From assembly GCF_002284575.1 (NCBI RefSeq), contig NZ_NPKJ01000053.1, positions 186,001-250,000 on the forward strand: 64,000 nt of DNA, given 5' to 3'. Positions 43,814 through 52,527 of the stretch are shown one piece after another. A program made the translations under genes and the position numbers. How positions within the stretch are numbered: position 1 is the stretch's first letter; the number at the start of each line of letters is the position of its first letter. Source of the stretch: Mesorhizobium temperatum (GTDB lineage Bacteria > Pseudomonadota > Alphaproteobacteria > Rhizobiales > Rhizobiaceae). The notes under the pieces were generated by a model. The model ran no database searches, had not been told where the DNA came from, and saw nothing but the letters and a program-made list of their open reading frames with translations.

Positions 43814-44024
43814 GGTCGTGGTCTCCTTGAGCCGTTTCGTTCAGGGTTTTCAATTCAGATTGCGAACGCGCCAATGTGGTGAGCGCGCGGCCGGAGTCAA
43901 TAGCACAGCGTTCACAGGAAATCACCCTGTTCCCTGACTTCAGCCTGTACCAAACGAAGAAAGTTGCCGAGCACTTTTCGTTGAACCGCCAGCTGTGTCA
44001 AAAGACCTGCGTGAGGAGTGAGCC

Positions 44025-44801
44025 ATGACCGCACCGGTTTTTCTCGATGTCGACGGAACCAGCATTGCTGTCAGGCGCGCTGCGGGTGCCGCGCCAGGCA
44101 TCGTCTGGCTCGGCGGCTACAAGTCGGACATGCTGGGCACCAAGGCCGAGAAGCTGGCGGAATGGGCGAGCGGGCAAGGCCGGGCATTCTTGCGCCACGA
44201 CTATTCCGGTCATGGCGAATCGGGCGGCGCCTTTGCCGACGGCACCGTATCGAACTGGCTTTCGCAAAGCCTCGCCGTCTTCCACCATTTCACGCAAGGC
44301 AGGCAAATCCTGGTCGGCTCGTCGATGGGCGCATGGATAGCGCTGCGCATGGTCCAGGAATTGCGCCAAGAATTGCACAAGGAAGGCCAGAACCGCATCG
44401 CCGGCCTGGTGCTTCTGGCGCCGGCGCCGGATTTCACCGCAGAGCTGGTCGAGCCGGCGCTGACCAAAGCGCAGAAGCGCGATCTTGCCAAAAAGGGTTT
44501 TTTCGAAGAACCGTCGGACTATTCGGCCGAGCCTTACATCTACACGCGTGCGCTGATCGAGGACGGCCGCAACAACCTAACAATGACCGGGCCGATCGAC
44601 ACCCATTGCCCTGTTCACATTTTGCAAGGGCTGGCCGATGCCGACGTGCCGCCGAGCCATGCGCTGAAACTGGTCGGCCTGCTGCCGGCCGACGACGTCA
44701 CGCTGTCGCTTATCCCCGAGGGCGACCACCGCCTGTCGCGGCCCCAGGATCTCGACATGCTGGTGCGGGCGGTCGACGCCATGGTGCGGCAGGCAGGCTA
44801 G
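44025..44801 (+). CDS. Alpha/beta hydrolase (ABHD10-like)
   Basis: 258-aa cytoplasmic hydrolase. GIVWLGGYKSDMLGTKAEKL and FLRHDYSGHGESGG form the oxyanion and early strands, VGSSMGAWIALRM is the nucleophile elbow (Ser), and the C-terminal His is in EGDHRLSRPQDL; candidate Asp in ADADVPP. The pattern resembles the carboxyesterase/depalmitoylase group. Divergent from infC; no pathway partner seen. Confidence 0.87.
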   Translation: MTAPVFLDVDGTSIAVRRAAGAAPGIVWLGGYKSDMLGTKAEKLAEWASGQGRAFLRHDYSGHGESGGAFADGTVSNWLSQSLAVFHHFTQGRQILVGSSMGAWIALRMVQELRQELHKEGQNRIAGLVLLAPAPDFTAELVEPALTKAQKRDLAKKGFFEEPSDYSAEPYIYTRALIEDGRNNLTMTGPIDTHCPVHILQGLADADVPPSHALKLVGLLPADDVTLSLIPEGDHRLSRPQDLDMLVRAVDAMVRQAG

Positions 44802-44907
44802 GACATGCGCATTCGTCGCGGCCGGCTGCAGCCCTACTGGAATCCTGCCCTGTCTGCCGGCGGACGCGGATGTCGTCAGAGGGATACGTGCTGCAACTAA
44901 AAAGCAT

Positions 44908-45921
44908 TCAGCCGTTGCGGAATGTGTAAGCATATCCGTTGATGGCTGGAGCACCGCCGAGGTGGGCGTAGAGCACCTTGGATCCCTTGGGAAAATAACC
45001 CTTCTTCACGAGATCGATCGTGCCCTGCATGGATTTTCCCTCGTAAACCGGATCCGTGATCATGCCTTCGAGGCGCGCGCAGAGACGGATTGCTTCCTTC
45101 GTCTCCTGAGAGGGGACGCCGTAGACCGGGTAGGCATAATCCTCGATCAGGACGACATCATCCTCATTGAGTTCCTTGCCGAGTTCGACCAGCGTCGCGG
45201 TGTTCTGCGCAATGTTGAGTACCTGCGCCTTGGTCTGCGCCGGGGTGCAGGATGCGTCGATGCCGATCACGTTGCGTTCGCGGCCGTCCTTGGCGAAGCC
45301 GACCATCATGCCAGCATGAGTTGAACCGGTGACGGTACAAACGACGATGTAGTCGAAGGCAAAGCCGAGTTCCTTCTCCTGCGCGCGGACCTCCTCGGCG
45401 AATCCGACATAACCCAAGCCGCCATATTTATGCACCGAAGCCCCGGCCGGAATCGGATAAGGCTTGCCACCCTTGGCCTTCACATCCGCGATCGCCTGCT
45501 CCCAGCTTTCCCTAATTCCGATATCGAAGCCCTCATCGACCATCTGGACATCAGCGCCCATAATCCGGCTCAAAAGGATGTTGCCGACGCGATCGTAGAT
45601 GGCATCTTCATGGGGTACCCAGCTTTCCTGCACGAGGCGGCATTTCATGCCGATCTTCGCCGCGACGGCCGCCACCATGCGCGTATGGTTGGATTGAACG
45701 CCGCCGATCGAGACCAGCGTGTCGGCGTTTGAGGCGATCGCGTCCGGGATGATGTATTCGAGCTTGCGCAATTTGTTGCCGCCGAAGGCGAGGCCGGAAT
45801 TACAATCCTCTCGCTTGGCGTAGAGATCGACCTTCCCTCCGAGGTGAGCGCCGAGCCGCTCCAGTTTCTCGATATGGGTCGGCCCGAAGGTGAGCGGATA
45901 GCGTTCGAATTTCTCGAGCAT
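44908..45921 (-). CDS. acdS: 1-aminocyclopropane-1-carboxylate (ACC) deaminase
   Basis: PLP enzyme (337 aa) that breaks the plant ethylene precursor ACC into ammonia and 2-oxobutanoate, lowering root ethylene. PLP lysine K50 in LAFGGNKLRKLE. Residues E294 and L321 match the E295/L322 pair that separates true ACC deaminase from D-cysteine desulfhydrase, and Y293 is also kept. The N-terminus FERYPLTFGPTHIEKLERLG is typical. It is divergent from an Lrp-type regulator gene 171 bp away, the arrangement of AcdR/LrpL-controlled acdS genes in Rhizobium and Pseudomonas. Confidence 0.94.
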   Translation of the reverse strand: MLEKFERYPLTFGPTHIEKLERLGAHLGGKVDLYAKREDCNSGLAFGGNKLRKLEYIIPDAIASNADTLVSIGGVQSNHTRMVAAVAAKIGMKCRLVQESWVPHEDAIYDRVGNILLSRIMGADVQMVDEGFDIGIRESWEQAIADVKAKGGKPYPIPAGASVHKYGGLGYVGFAEEVRAQEKELGFAFDYIVVCTVTGSTHAGMMVGFAKDGRERNVIGIDASCTPAQTKAQVLNIAQNTATLVELGKELNEDDVVLIEDYAYPVYGVPSQETKEAIRLCARLEGMITDPVYEGKSMQGTIDLVKKGYFPKGSKVLYAHLGGAPAINGYAYTFRNG

Positions 45922-46092
45922 GAGAGTGCCCTCTCTTGTTCCTGTTCATTGCGATGTGATGCGGTGAACACTATCATCTTTGCCTTGAAAAGTGCTCTCA
46001 AAGATCGGACCTAAAATGTCCAAGGCATCGCCTAACAGCGCGGAATTGTCATATAGCTTCAATTTTCAACTCCAATATCGGAAGAATCTTCC

Positions 46093-46557
46093 ATGCGAGC
46101 ACCGCTTGACCGGATCGACCTGAAAATGTTGCGCCTGCTCCAGGACAACGGACGACTGACAAATGCAGAGCTGGCGCAGTCGGTCGCTGTCAGCCCGGCG
46201 ACGTGCCACCGCCGCACGCAGCGCTTGTTCGATGAAGGCTACATCAGCCATGTCAGGGCGGTGGTGACACCGCAGAAGGTCGACAGAGGCGCGCTGGTGA
46301 TGGTTGGCGTCGTCCTCGACCGCTCGACCCCGGAGAGTTTCGCGGATTTCGAGAAGGCCGTCGCGAAACTGAAATTCATCCTCGACTGCCATCTGGTGGC
46401 GGGCGACTTCGACTATTTTCTGAAGATCAGGGTCGGCGACATGGCGGATTTCAACCGAATTCACGGAGACCAGTTGATCGCATTGCCCGGCGTTCGCCAG
46501 ACGAGAACCTTCTTCGTGATGAAAGAGGTCGTCGATAACGCACCCCTGGATTTTTGA
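46093..46557 (+). CDS. acdR: Lrp/AsnC-family regulator of acdS
   Basis: 154-aa regulator with an N-terminal helix-turn-helix (LLQDNGRLTNAELAQSVAVS then PATCHRRTQRL, about 15-50) and a C-terminal RAM ligand-binding domain (LDCHLVAGDFDYFLKIRVGD). Divergent from acdS across a 171-bp AT-richer gap, which fits the known Lrp-type activator of ACC deaminase genes. Ligand not deducible. Confidence 0.87.
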   Translation: MRAPLDRIDLKMLRLLQDNGRLTNAELAQSVAVSPATCHRRTQRLFDEGYISHVRAVVTPQKVDRGALVMVGVVLDRSTPESFADFEKAVAKLKFILDCHLVAGDFDYFLKIRVGDMADFNRIHGDQLIALPGVRQTRTFFVMKEVVDNAPLDF

Positions 46558-46792
46558 AACGGACATCCGAAGCATCAAGTCAATGCACCGGCGCCGGACT
46601 TTCGCTGCAGAACCGTCGGCCACCTTGCTTGCGGGCCTGGTCGTGCTTTTCCTTGAAACGCTCAAAAAGCGATAATCATTTCAGATGCTTGTCCGGTTTT
46701 GGCCGACATTGTCTTGAATCGCCGTTTTTCCCTTCCCATTTCGATTCCACGCAGCCGGGATTGGCTGTCTCCAACTGAAGGATTGGGAGAAA

Positions 46793-47296
46793 ATGAACAC
46801 ATCTGCATTGATCCGTCCGGCTTGGACGCCGGCGACCATCGCACTGATGGTGATCGGCTTTATGGTGTTCTGGCCGCTCGGCCTCGCCATGCTCGCCTAC
46901 ATCATCTGGGGCGACCGGCTTGAAGGCTTCAAGCGCGACGTCAACCGCGCGACCGACGGCATCTTCGCCGGCTGCCGCCGCGGTTCTGACAGAGCGGCGC
47001 GCTGGGGCCACGGCTCCGCCCGCACCGGCAACGTCGCTTTCGACGACTGGCGCGAAAAGGAACTCGAGCGGCTCAATGAAGAGCGCCGCAAGCTCGACGA
47101 GATGCTGAGCGAGTTCGACGAATATGCCAGGGAATTGCGTCGCGCCAAGGACCAGGAAGAGTTCGACCGCTTCATGGCGAACCGCAACAAGTCGACATCG
47201 CCCACAACCGGTGGCCCCACAACCGGCGGATCGACCGGCTCGACGGGGACCGGCAAACGGGGTGGCAAATCCACGCCAGGCTTATTGGACGAGTAA
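46793..47296 (+). CDS. DUF2852 membrane protein
   Basis: 167-aa protein of unknown function. One strong membrane segment at about 14-40 (PATIALMVIGFMVFWPLGLA), then a charged, probably coiled-coil stretch at about 85-135 (WREKELERLNEERRKLDEML) and a low-complexity Thr/Gly tail (TTGGPTTGGSTGSTGTG). It matches the DUF2852 layout found throughout Rhizobiales. TTGGGAGAAA ribosome site before the ATG. Confidence 0.82.
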   Translation: MNTSALIRPAWTPATIALMVIGFMVFWPLGLAMLAYIIWGDRLEGFKRDVNRATDGIFAGCRRGSDRAARWGHGSARTGNVAFDDWREKELERLNEERRKLDEMLSEFDEYARELRRAKDQEEFDRFMANRNKSTSPTTGGPTTGGSTGSTGTGKRGGKSTPGLLDE

Positions 47297-47321
47297 GAGC
47301 CTTGCCCCGATAAATAATCAA

Positions 47322-47349
47322 AAACGGCGTCGCGTCAGCGGCGCCGTTT
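47322..47349 (+). terminator. Rho-independent terminator of the DUF2852 gene
   Basis: AAACGGCG pairs with CGCCGTTT (12-nt loop, itself able to pair in part), followed on the plus strand by CTTTTATG. It lies 26 nt past the stop. Confidence 0.8.
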
Positions 47350-47394
47350 CTTTTATGTTCTATTCGTTTTCCTCGAATCACGTATCGTCCCGCC

Positions 47395-48153
47395 ATGTCA
47401 TTCGGCTTCTTCCGCAACCTGACCAAAGCCAGGCCCGCCCCCGTCGTGGAGCGGGAGCATTGTGTTGCCGGCCGCACGCTGCCGCTCAAGATCGTCGAGA
47501 GCGACCGCGCGCGGCGGCTGACGCTGCGCATCGATTCCGGCGGCCGTGGCCTGCGCATCACCGTGCCGCCGGGCCTGCGGCGGGGCGAGGTGGAAAAATT
47601 CCTCGAACGCCATCAGGACTGGCTGGAGCAGCGGCTGGCCAAGGTGCCCAACCGGCCGCAGGTGCGGCCCGGCATCAAGATACCGGTGCGCGGCGTGCCG
47701 CATCGCATCGTTCATGAGCCTTCGAAACGCGGTACCGTCATGCTGTCGCGTGACGAACGCGGTCCGCTGATGATCGTCCATGGCGATCGCGTGCACCTGC
47801 CGCGCCGCATCGCCGATTTCCTCAAGCGCGAAGCCAAGCGCGAGATCGAGGCGCTGGTGGTCAAGCACACCGGGGCGGTCGGCAAGCGCGCCAAGGCAAT
47901 CCGCTTCAAGGACACGTCGAGCCGCTGGGGATCGTGCACCTCCGACGGCAATCTGTCCTTCTCCTGGCGCATCATGATGGCGCCGCGACCGGTCATAAAC
48001 TACCTCGTCGCGCATGAGGTGGCGCATCTCAAGGAGATGAACCACGGCCCGAAATTCTGGAAACTGTGCGAGCAGCTTTGCCCGGAGACCGAGCGCTGCA
48101 AGGACTGGCTCAAGCGCAATGGCGGCGCGCTGCAAGCGATCATGTTCGAGTAG
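47395..48153 (+). CDS. YgjP-like zinc metallopeptidase (M48/DUF45)
   Basis: 252-aa protein with the zinc motif HEVAH at 207-211 and the downstream H217 in EMNHGPKFWKL, preceded by the family signature SSRWGSCTSDGNLSFSWRI. The N-terminal half is a beta-rich domain (RRLTLRIDSGGRGLRITVPP). No signal peptide. The family (YgjP, related to SprT/Wss1) is poorly characterised, with proposed roles in cutting protein off nucleic acids. Confidence 0.88.
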   Translation: MSFGFFRNLTKARPAPVVEREHCVAGRTLPLKIVESDRARRLTLRIDSGGRGLRITVPPGLRRGEVEKFLERHQDWLEQRLAKVPNRPQVRPGIKIPVRGVPHRIVHEPSKRGTVMLSRDERGPLMIVHGDRVHLPRRIADFLKREAKREIEALVVKHTGAVGKRAKAIRFKDTSSRWGSCTSDGNLSFSWRIMMAPRPVINYLVAHEVAHLKEMNHGPKFWKLCEQLCPETERCKDWLKRNGGALQAIMFE

Positions 48154-48194
48154 AATGCTCGGCGGCAGAGAAAGAAATCCGTTCTGTAGTGATC

Positions 48195-48345
48195 CTTCCC
48201 ACCCCCCTCTGTCCTGCCGGACATCTCCCCCGCAAGGGGGGAGATCGGTAGCTTCAATGCTTCGCGCATTTCTGCGACGGTGGAGATTTGCGCAAGCGGC
48301 TGTGCGCGTAATCTCCCTGCCAGAGGGGGTGCTGTCCCTCCAGCG
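48195..48345. repeat. Palindromic intergenic repeat, family A copy 2
   Basis: The left arm (CCCCCCTCTGTCCTGCCGGA, then CATCTCCCCCGC, then AAGGGGGGAGATCGG) is nearly identical to the arm at 30480. The right arm (about 48308-48345) is a decayed inverted copy (TCTCCCTGCCAGAGGGGGTG). The strand between differs from the first element. Confidence 0.7.
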
Positions 48346-48388
48346 TCAAGATTCCACGCTCCCGCTAGGATGTCACGGCATTGGCCGG

Positions 48389-48607
48389 TCAGTCATCATT
48401 CGCCGCGTTCAACTCCTCAGGACGCAGCCCTTCGTCGGTATGGCGCGGCCATGGCAAGAAGTCCTTCTTGAAGGCGTTGCTGCCGAAATAGTCGAGCGCG
48501 CGGTGCGCCTCGGCGCCGTTGAAGGCGGCCTTGTCCATCAGATGAGCGATGACCTCGCGGGCCTGCGCGATCTTTTGCCTGAGTTGGGCGACGGTTTCGT
48601 CTGCCAT
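48389..48607 (-). CDS. Small hypothetical protein
   Basis: 72 aa: MADETVAQLRQKIAQAREVI at the start, a helical amphipathic first half, then DYFGSNAFKKDFLPWPRHTD and an acidic end. GGGAGC precedes the ATG at 48607. Similar short proteins are common in rhizobia, but I do not recognise a function. Divergent from trpF across 109 bp. Confidence 0.65.
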   Translation of the reverse strand: MADETVAQLRQKIAQAREVIAHLMDKAAFNGAEAHRALDYFGSNAFKKDFLPWPRHTDEGLRPEELNAANDD

Positions 48608-48716
48608 GCTTGTTTGCTCCCGCCTGTACTATCTGAAGTAAGGTAGCGCGTTCCGCGCTGGTGGCAAACTTGCGCTTTTTCTCGACTCTTTTGCCGTTTC
48701 GTGCCAATCCCGCGCC

Positions 48717-49376
48717 ATGGCGCTCGACATCAAGATATGCGGACTGAAGACTGACAAGGCATTGGCCGCGGCATTGGCCGGCGGCGCCAGCCATGTCGGC
48801 TTTATTTTCTTTGCCAAAAGCCCGCGCTATATCGAGCCGGCGGAAGCCGGCCGCTTGCGCGAAGCGGCAATCGGCAAGGCCAAGGCGGTTGCCGTGACGG
48901 TCGACGCTGGCGATGCGTTTCTGGATGAAATCGTCGAAAAAATGCAGCCCGACATGCTGCAGCTGCATGGCTCGGAAACGCCGGAGCGGGTGGCCGAGAT
49001 CAAGGGCCGCTATGGCCTGCCGGTGATGAAGGCGCTGCCGGTCAGCGAGGCTGCCGACCTGGAGCGGATAAGACCCTTCGTCGGCATTGCCGACCGTTTC
49101 CTGTTCGACGCCAAGCCGCCGAAGGGTTCGGAACTGCCGGGCGGCAACGGCATTGCGTTCGACTGGCGCGTTCTGGCCGGCCTTGACGCAGGCGTCGATT
49201 ACATGCTTTCCGGTGGGCTCAACGCCGCCAATATCGGCGATGCCTTTCGGCTTGCCAACCCGCCCGGACTAGACATTTCCTCGGGCGTGGAAAGCGCGCC
49301 AGGCGTCAAGGATCCGGCGCTGATCGAACAGTTTTTCCGGGCCGTCAGGGCAGCACGCGACAACCGCGCCGCCTGA
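48717..49376 (+). CDS. trpF: Phosphoribosylanthranilate isomerase
   Basis: 219-aa TIM-barrel enzyme, third step of tryptophan synthesis from chorismate. The catalytic Cys is C8 in DIKICGLKT, and YMLSGGLNAANIGDAF is the C-terminal phosphate-binding motif. First gene of trpF-trpB-trpA-accD-folC, all on the same strand with gaps of 2-62 bp. Confidence 0.95.
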   Translation: MALDIKICGLKTDKALAAALAGGASHVGFIFFAKSPRYIEPAEAGRLREAAIGKAKAVAVTVDAGDAFLDEIVEKMQPDMLQLHGSETPERVAEIKGRYGLPVMKALPVSEAADLERIRPFVGIADRFLFDAKPPKGSELPGGNGIAFDWRVLAGLDAGVDYMLSGGLNAANIGDAFRLANPPGLDISSGVESAPGVKDPALIEQFFRAVRAARDNRAA

Positions 49377-49409
49377 CCGTGCTTCAAACCACAAGCTAGG
49401 AGATCGGCG

Positions 49410-50660
49410 ATGAACAAGCCGGCGATACCCAATTCCTTCCGCACCGGACCCGACGAGCAGGGCATGTTCGGCATCTTCGGCGGTCGTTTCGTTGCCGAAA
49501 CGTTGATGCCGCTGATCCTCGACCTGGAGCGGCACTGGAACGAGGTCAAGGACGATCCGGATTTCAAGGCCGAACTGACTGACCTTTCGACCCACTATGC
49601 CGGGCGGCCGTCGAAGCTTTATTTCGCCGAAGGTCTGACCAGGCATCTTCGCGAGGTTTCCTCGGCTAAGGGCCTCGGGGGCGGCGCAAAAGTCTATTTC
49701 AAGCGCGAGGATTTGAACCACACCGGCTCGCACAAGATCAACAACTGCCTCGGCCAGATCCTGCTGGCCAAGCGCATGGGCAAGAAGCGCATTATCGCCG
49801 AGACCGGCGCCGGCCAGCATGGCGTGGCGTCGGCCACGGTGGCGGCGCGTTTCGGCTTTCCGTGCGTCGTCTATATGGGCGCCACCGACGTCGCCCGGCA
49901 AAGCCCCAACGTCTTCCGGATGAAACTGCTCGGCGCCGAGGTGCGGCCGGTGACCGCTGGTCACGGCACGCTCAAGGACGCCATGAACGAAGCCCTCCGG
50001 GATTGGGTGACCAATGTCGAGGACACCTATTACCTGATCGGCACCGCCGCCGGCCCGCACCCCTATCCGGAGCTGGTGCGCGACTTCCAGTCGGTGATCG
50101 GCATTGAGGCGCGCGCCCAGATCCTCGAACAGGAAGGCCGGCTGCCGGACACCATCATCGCCGCCGTCGGCGGCGGCTCGAACGCCATCGGCCTTTTTCA
50201 CCCGTTCCTCGACGACCGCAGCGTAAAGATCATCGGCATCGAGGCCGGCGGCCGCGGCCTCGATGGCATCGAGCATTGCGCCTCGATGAACGCCGGCGCG
50301 CCCGGCGTGCTGCATGGCAACCGCACCTATCTTCTGCAGAACGCCGACGGGCAGATCATGGACGGGCATTCGATCTCGGCCGGCCTCGACTATCCGGGCG
50401 TCGGGCCGGAGCATTCCTGGCTGCGCGACAGTGGCCGCGTCGACTACGTGCCAATCCTCGATGACGAGGCGCTCGAGGCGTTCCAGCTGACGACGCGCGT
50501 CGAAGGCATCATTCCGGCGCTCGAATCCGCCCATGCCATTGCGCATGCGGTGAAGATCGTGCCCGCCATGGACAAGGACCAGATCGTCATCGTCAACCTG
50601 TCCGGCCGCGGCGACAAGGATGTGCATACGGTGGCCAATATGCTGGGCATGGAGATCTGA
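49410..50660 (+). CDS. trpB: Tryptophan synthase beta chain
   Basis: 416-aa PLP enzyme joining indole with serine. PLP lysine K109 in LNHTGSHKINNCLGQ and the phosphate loop GGGSNAIG. AGGAGA precedes the ATG. It ends 2 nt before trpA, whose product supplies indole through the channel of the alpha2-beta2 complex. Confidence 0.97.
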   Translation: MNKPAIPNSFRTGPDEQGMFGIFGGRFVAETLMPLILDLERHWNEVKDDPDFKAELTDLSTHYAGRPSKLYFAEGLTRHLREVSSAKGLGGGAKVYFKREDLNHTGSHKINNCLGQILLAKRMGKKRIIAETGAGQHGVASATVAARFGFPCVVYMGATDVARQSPNVFRMKLLGAEVRPVTAGHGTLKDAMNEALRDWVTNVEDTYYLIGTAAGPHPYPELVRDFQSVIGIEARAQILEQEGRLPDTIIAAVGGGSNAIGLFHPFLDDRSVKIIGIEAGGRGLDGIEHCASMNAGAPGVLHGNRTYLLQNADGQIMDGHSISAGLDYPGVGPEHSWLRDSGRVDYVPILDDEALEAFQLTTRVEGIIPALESAHAIAHAVKIVPAMDKDQIVIVNLSGRGDKDVHTVANMLGMEI

Positions 50661-50662
50661 TC

Positions 50663-51502
50663 ATGACCACCCGTATCGACCGACGCATGGCCAAGCTGAA
50701 GGCCGAAGGCCGCCCGGCGCTTGTCACCTATTTCATGAGCGGCGACCCGGACTACGACATCGCTTTGTCGATCATGAAGGCGCTGCCCAAGGCGGGCGCC
50801 GACATCATCGAAATGGGCATGCCGTTTTCTGATCCGATGGCGGACGGCCCGGCGATCCAGGCGGCCGGCCTGCGTGCGCTGAAAGGCGGCCAGACGCTGG
50901 TCAAGACGCTGAAGATGGCTTCGGAATTCCGCGCCGCCGACGATGAAACCCCGATCGTTTTGATGGGCTACTACAATCCGATCTACATCCACGGCGTCGA
51001 TCGCTTCCTCACGGATGCGCTGGCCAGCGGCATAGACGGGCTGATCGTCGTCGATCTGCCGCCGGAGATGGATGAGGAATTGTGCATTCCGGCGCTGAAG
51101 GCCGGCATCAATTTTATCCGGCTGGCGACGCCGACCACCGACGACAAGCGCCTGCCCAAGGTGCTGCAGAACACCTCCGGCTTCGTCTACTACGTGTCGA
51201 TGACCGGCATCACCGGCTCGGCGCTTGCCGACACCGGCAAGGTGGCGGCGGCGGTCAGGCGCATCAAGGGCCATACCGACCTGCCGGTCTGCGTCGGCTT
51301 CGGTGTCAAGACCGCCGAGCAGGCGCGCATCATCGGCGCGTCGGCCGACGGCGTCGTCGTCGGCACCGCGATCGTCAATGCCGTCGCCAATGTTCTGGGG
51401 CCGAAGGGCGAAAAGACCGCCGACCCGGCCGAGGCGGTCGCCACGCTGGTCAGTGGGCTTTCGCAAGGCGTGCGCGCGGCCCGCCTTGCTGCCGCCGAAT
51501 AG
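50663..51502 (+). CDS. trpA: Tryptophan synthase alpha chain
   Basis: 279-aa TIM-barrel subunit that releases indole from indole-glycerol phosphate. Catalytic residues E50 and D61 lie in IIEMGMPFSDPMADGP; the phosphate loop is VGFGVKTAEQA. Starts 2 nt after trpB. Confidence 0.97.
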   Translation: MTTRIDRRMAKLKAEGRPALVTYFMSGDPDYDIALSIMKALPKAGADIIEMGMPFSDPMADGPAIQAAGLRALKGGQTLVKTLKMASEFRAADDETPIVLMGYYNPIYIHGVDRFLTDALASGIDGLIVVDLPPEMDEELCIPALKAGINFIRLATPTTDDKRLPKVLQNTSGFVYYVSMTGITGSALADTGKVAAAVRRIKGHTDLPVCVGFGVKTAEQARIIGASADGVVVGTAIVNAVANVLGPKGEKTADPAEAVATLVSGLSQGVRAARLAAAE

Positions 51503-51538
51503 CAGTCCTACCTCTTCGTCAGGACAGGAGCCGAAGCG

Positions 51539-52465
51539 ATGAACTGGATCACCAACTACGTTCGCCCGAAGATCAATTCGATGCTCGGCCGGCGCACCGA
51601 CATGCCTGAGAACCTCTGGATCAAGGATCCCGAGACCGGCGAGATGGTCTTCCACAAGGATCTGGAGCAGAACCAGTTCGTCATCCCGTCCTCCGGCCAC
51701 CACATGAAGATCTCGGCCAAGGAGCGGCTGAGATTCTTCTTCGACGACGGCAAGTACGAGATGCTCGAAAACCCCAAGGTGGTGCAGGATCCGCTGAAAT
51801 TCCGCGACGAGAAGCGCTACACCGACCGGCTGAAGGACGCCAAGGCCAAGACCGGGCTGGAGGACGCGATCATCAATGCGCTGGGCACCGTCGAGGGCCT
51901 GCCGGTGGTGGTGACCGTGCAGGACTTCGCCTTCATGGGTGGCTCGCTCGGCATGGCCGCCGGCGACGCCATCGTTCGTGGCTTCGAGGTCGCAGTGCAA
52001 CGCAAGCGGCCGCTGATCCTGTTCGCGGCCTCCGGTGGCGCCCGCATGCAGGAAGGCATCCTGTCGCTCATGCAATTGCCGAGAACCACGATCGGCGTCG
52101 ATCGACTGAAGGAAGCCGGTCTTCCCTATATTGTCGTCCTGACCAACCCGACCACCGGCGGCGTCACCGCCTCTTACGCCATGCTGGGCGACGTGCACAT
52201 CGCCGAGCCCGGCGCGCTGATCGGCTTTGCCGGGCCGCGCGTCATCGAGCAGACCATCAGGGAAAAGCTGCCCGACGGCTTCCAGCGCTCCGAGTATCTG
52301 ATGGAGCACGGCATGGTCGATATGGTGGTGTCGCGGCTGGAGATGCGGCAGACGATCGCTCGGCTCCTGAAAATGCTGCTCAAGCTGCCGGAAGAAGAAA
52401 AGCCGCTGGAGCCGGAAATCCTGCCGCCGATGGCGCTCCCGGCGGAAGCACGCCCGCAAGCCTGA
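51539..52465 (+). CDS. accD: Acetyl-CoA carboxylase carboxyltransferase beta subunit, zinc ribbon lost
   Basis: 308-aa carboxyltransferase subunit for malonyl-CoA formation. The crotonase-like core is intact (GLPVVVTVQDFAFMGGSLGM, SGGARMQEGILSLMQ, TTGGVTASYAMLGD). The N-terminal zinc ribbon normally carries four Cys (CPxC and CPxC); here the positions are D30, T33, I49 and S52 in IKDPETGEM and FVIPSSGHH, so no zinc can bind in the usual way. It follows trpA by 36 bp and precedes folC, the common alphaproteobacterial order. Confidence 0.95.
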   Translation: MNWITNYVRPKINSMLGRRTDMPENLWIKDPETGEMVFHKDLEQNQFVIPSSGHHMKISAKERLRFFFDDGKYEMLENPKVVQDPLKFRDEKRYTDRLKDAKAKTGLEDAIINALGTVEGLPVVVTVQDFAFMGGSLGMAAGDAIVRGFEVAVQRKRPLILFAASGGARMQEGILSLMQLPRTTIGVDRLKEAGLPYIVVLTNPTTGGVTASYAMLGDVHIAEPGALIGFAGPRVIEQTIREKLPDGFQRSEYLMEHGMVDMVVSRLEMRQTIARLLKMLLKLPEEEKPLEPEILPPMALPAEARPQA

Positions 52466-52527
52466 CGCGACATCCGTCGTCGCGAACCGCGATTGCGCGC
52501 CATCTGTGGCGCGCCTAGGATTCTCCC

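Noticed and set aside
50444..52459. 671-codon minus-strand frame opposite trpB, trpA and accD
   Set aside because: Antisense to three certain genes; no protein family resemblance.
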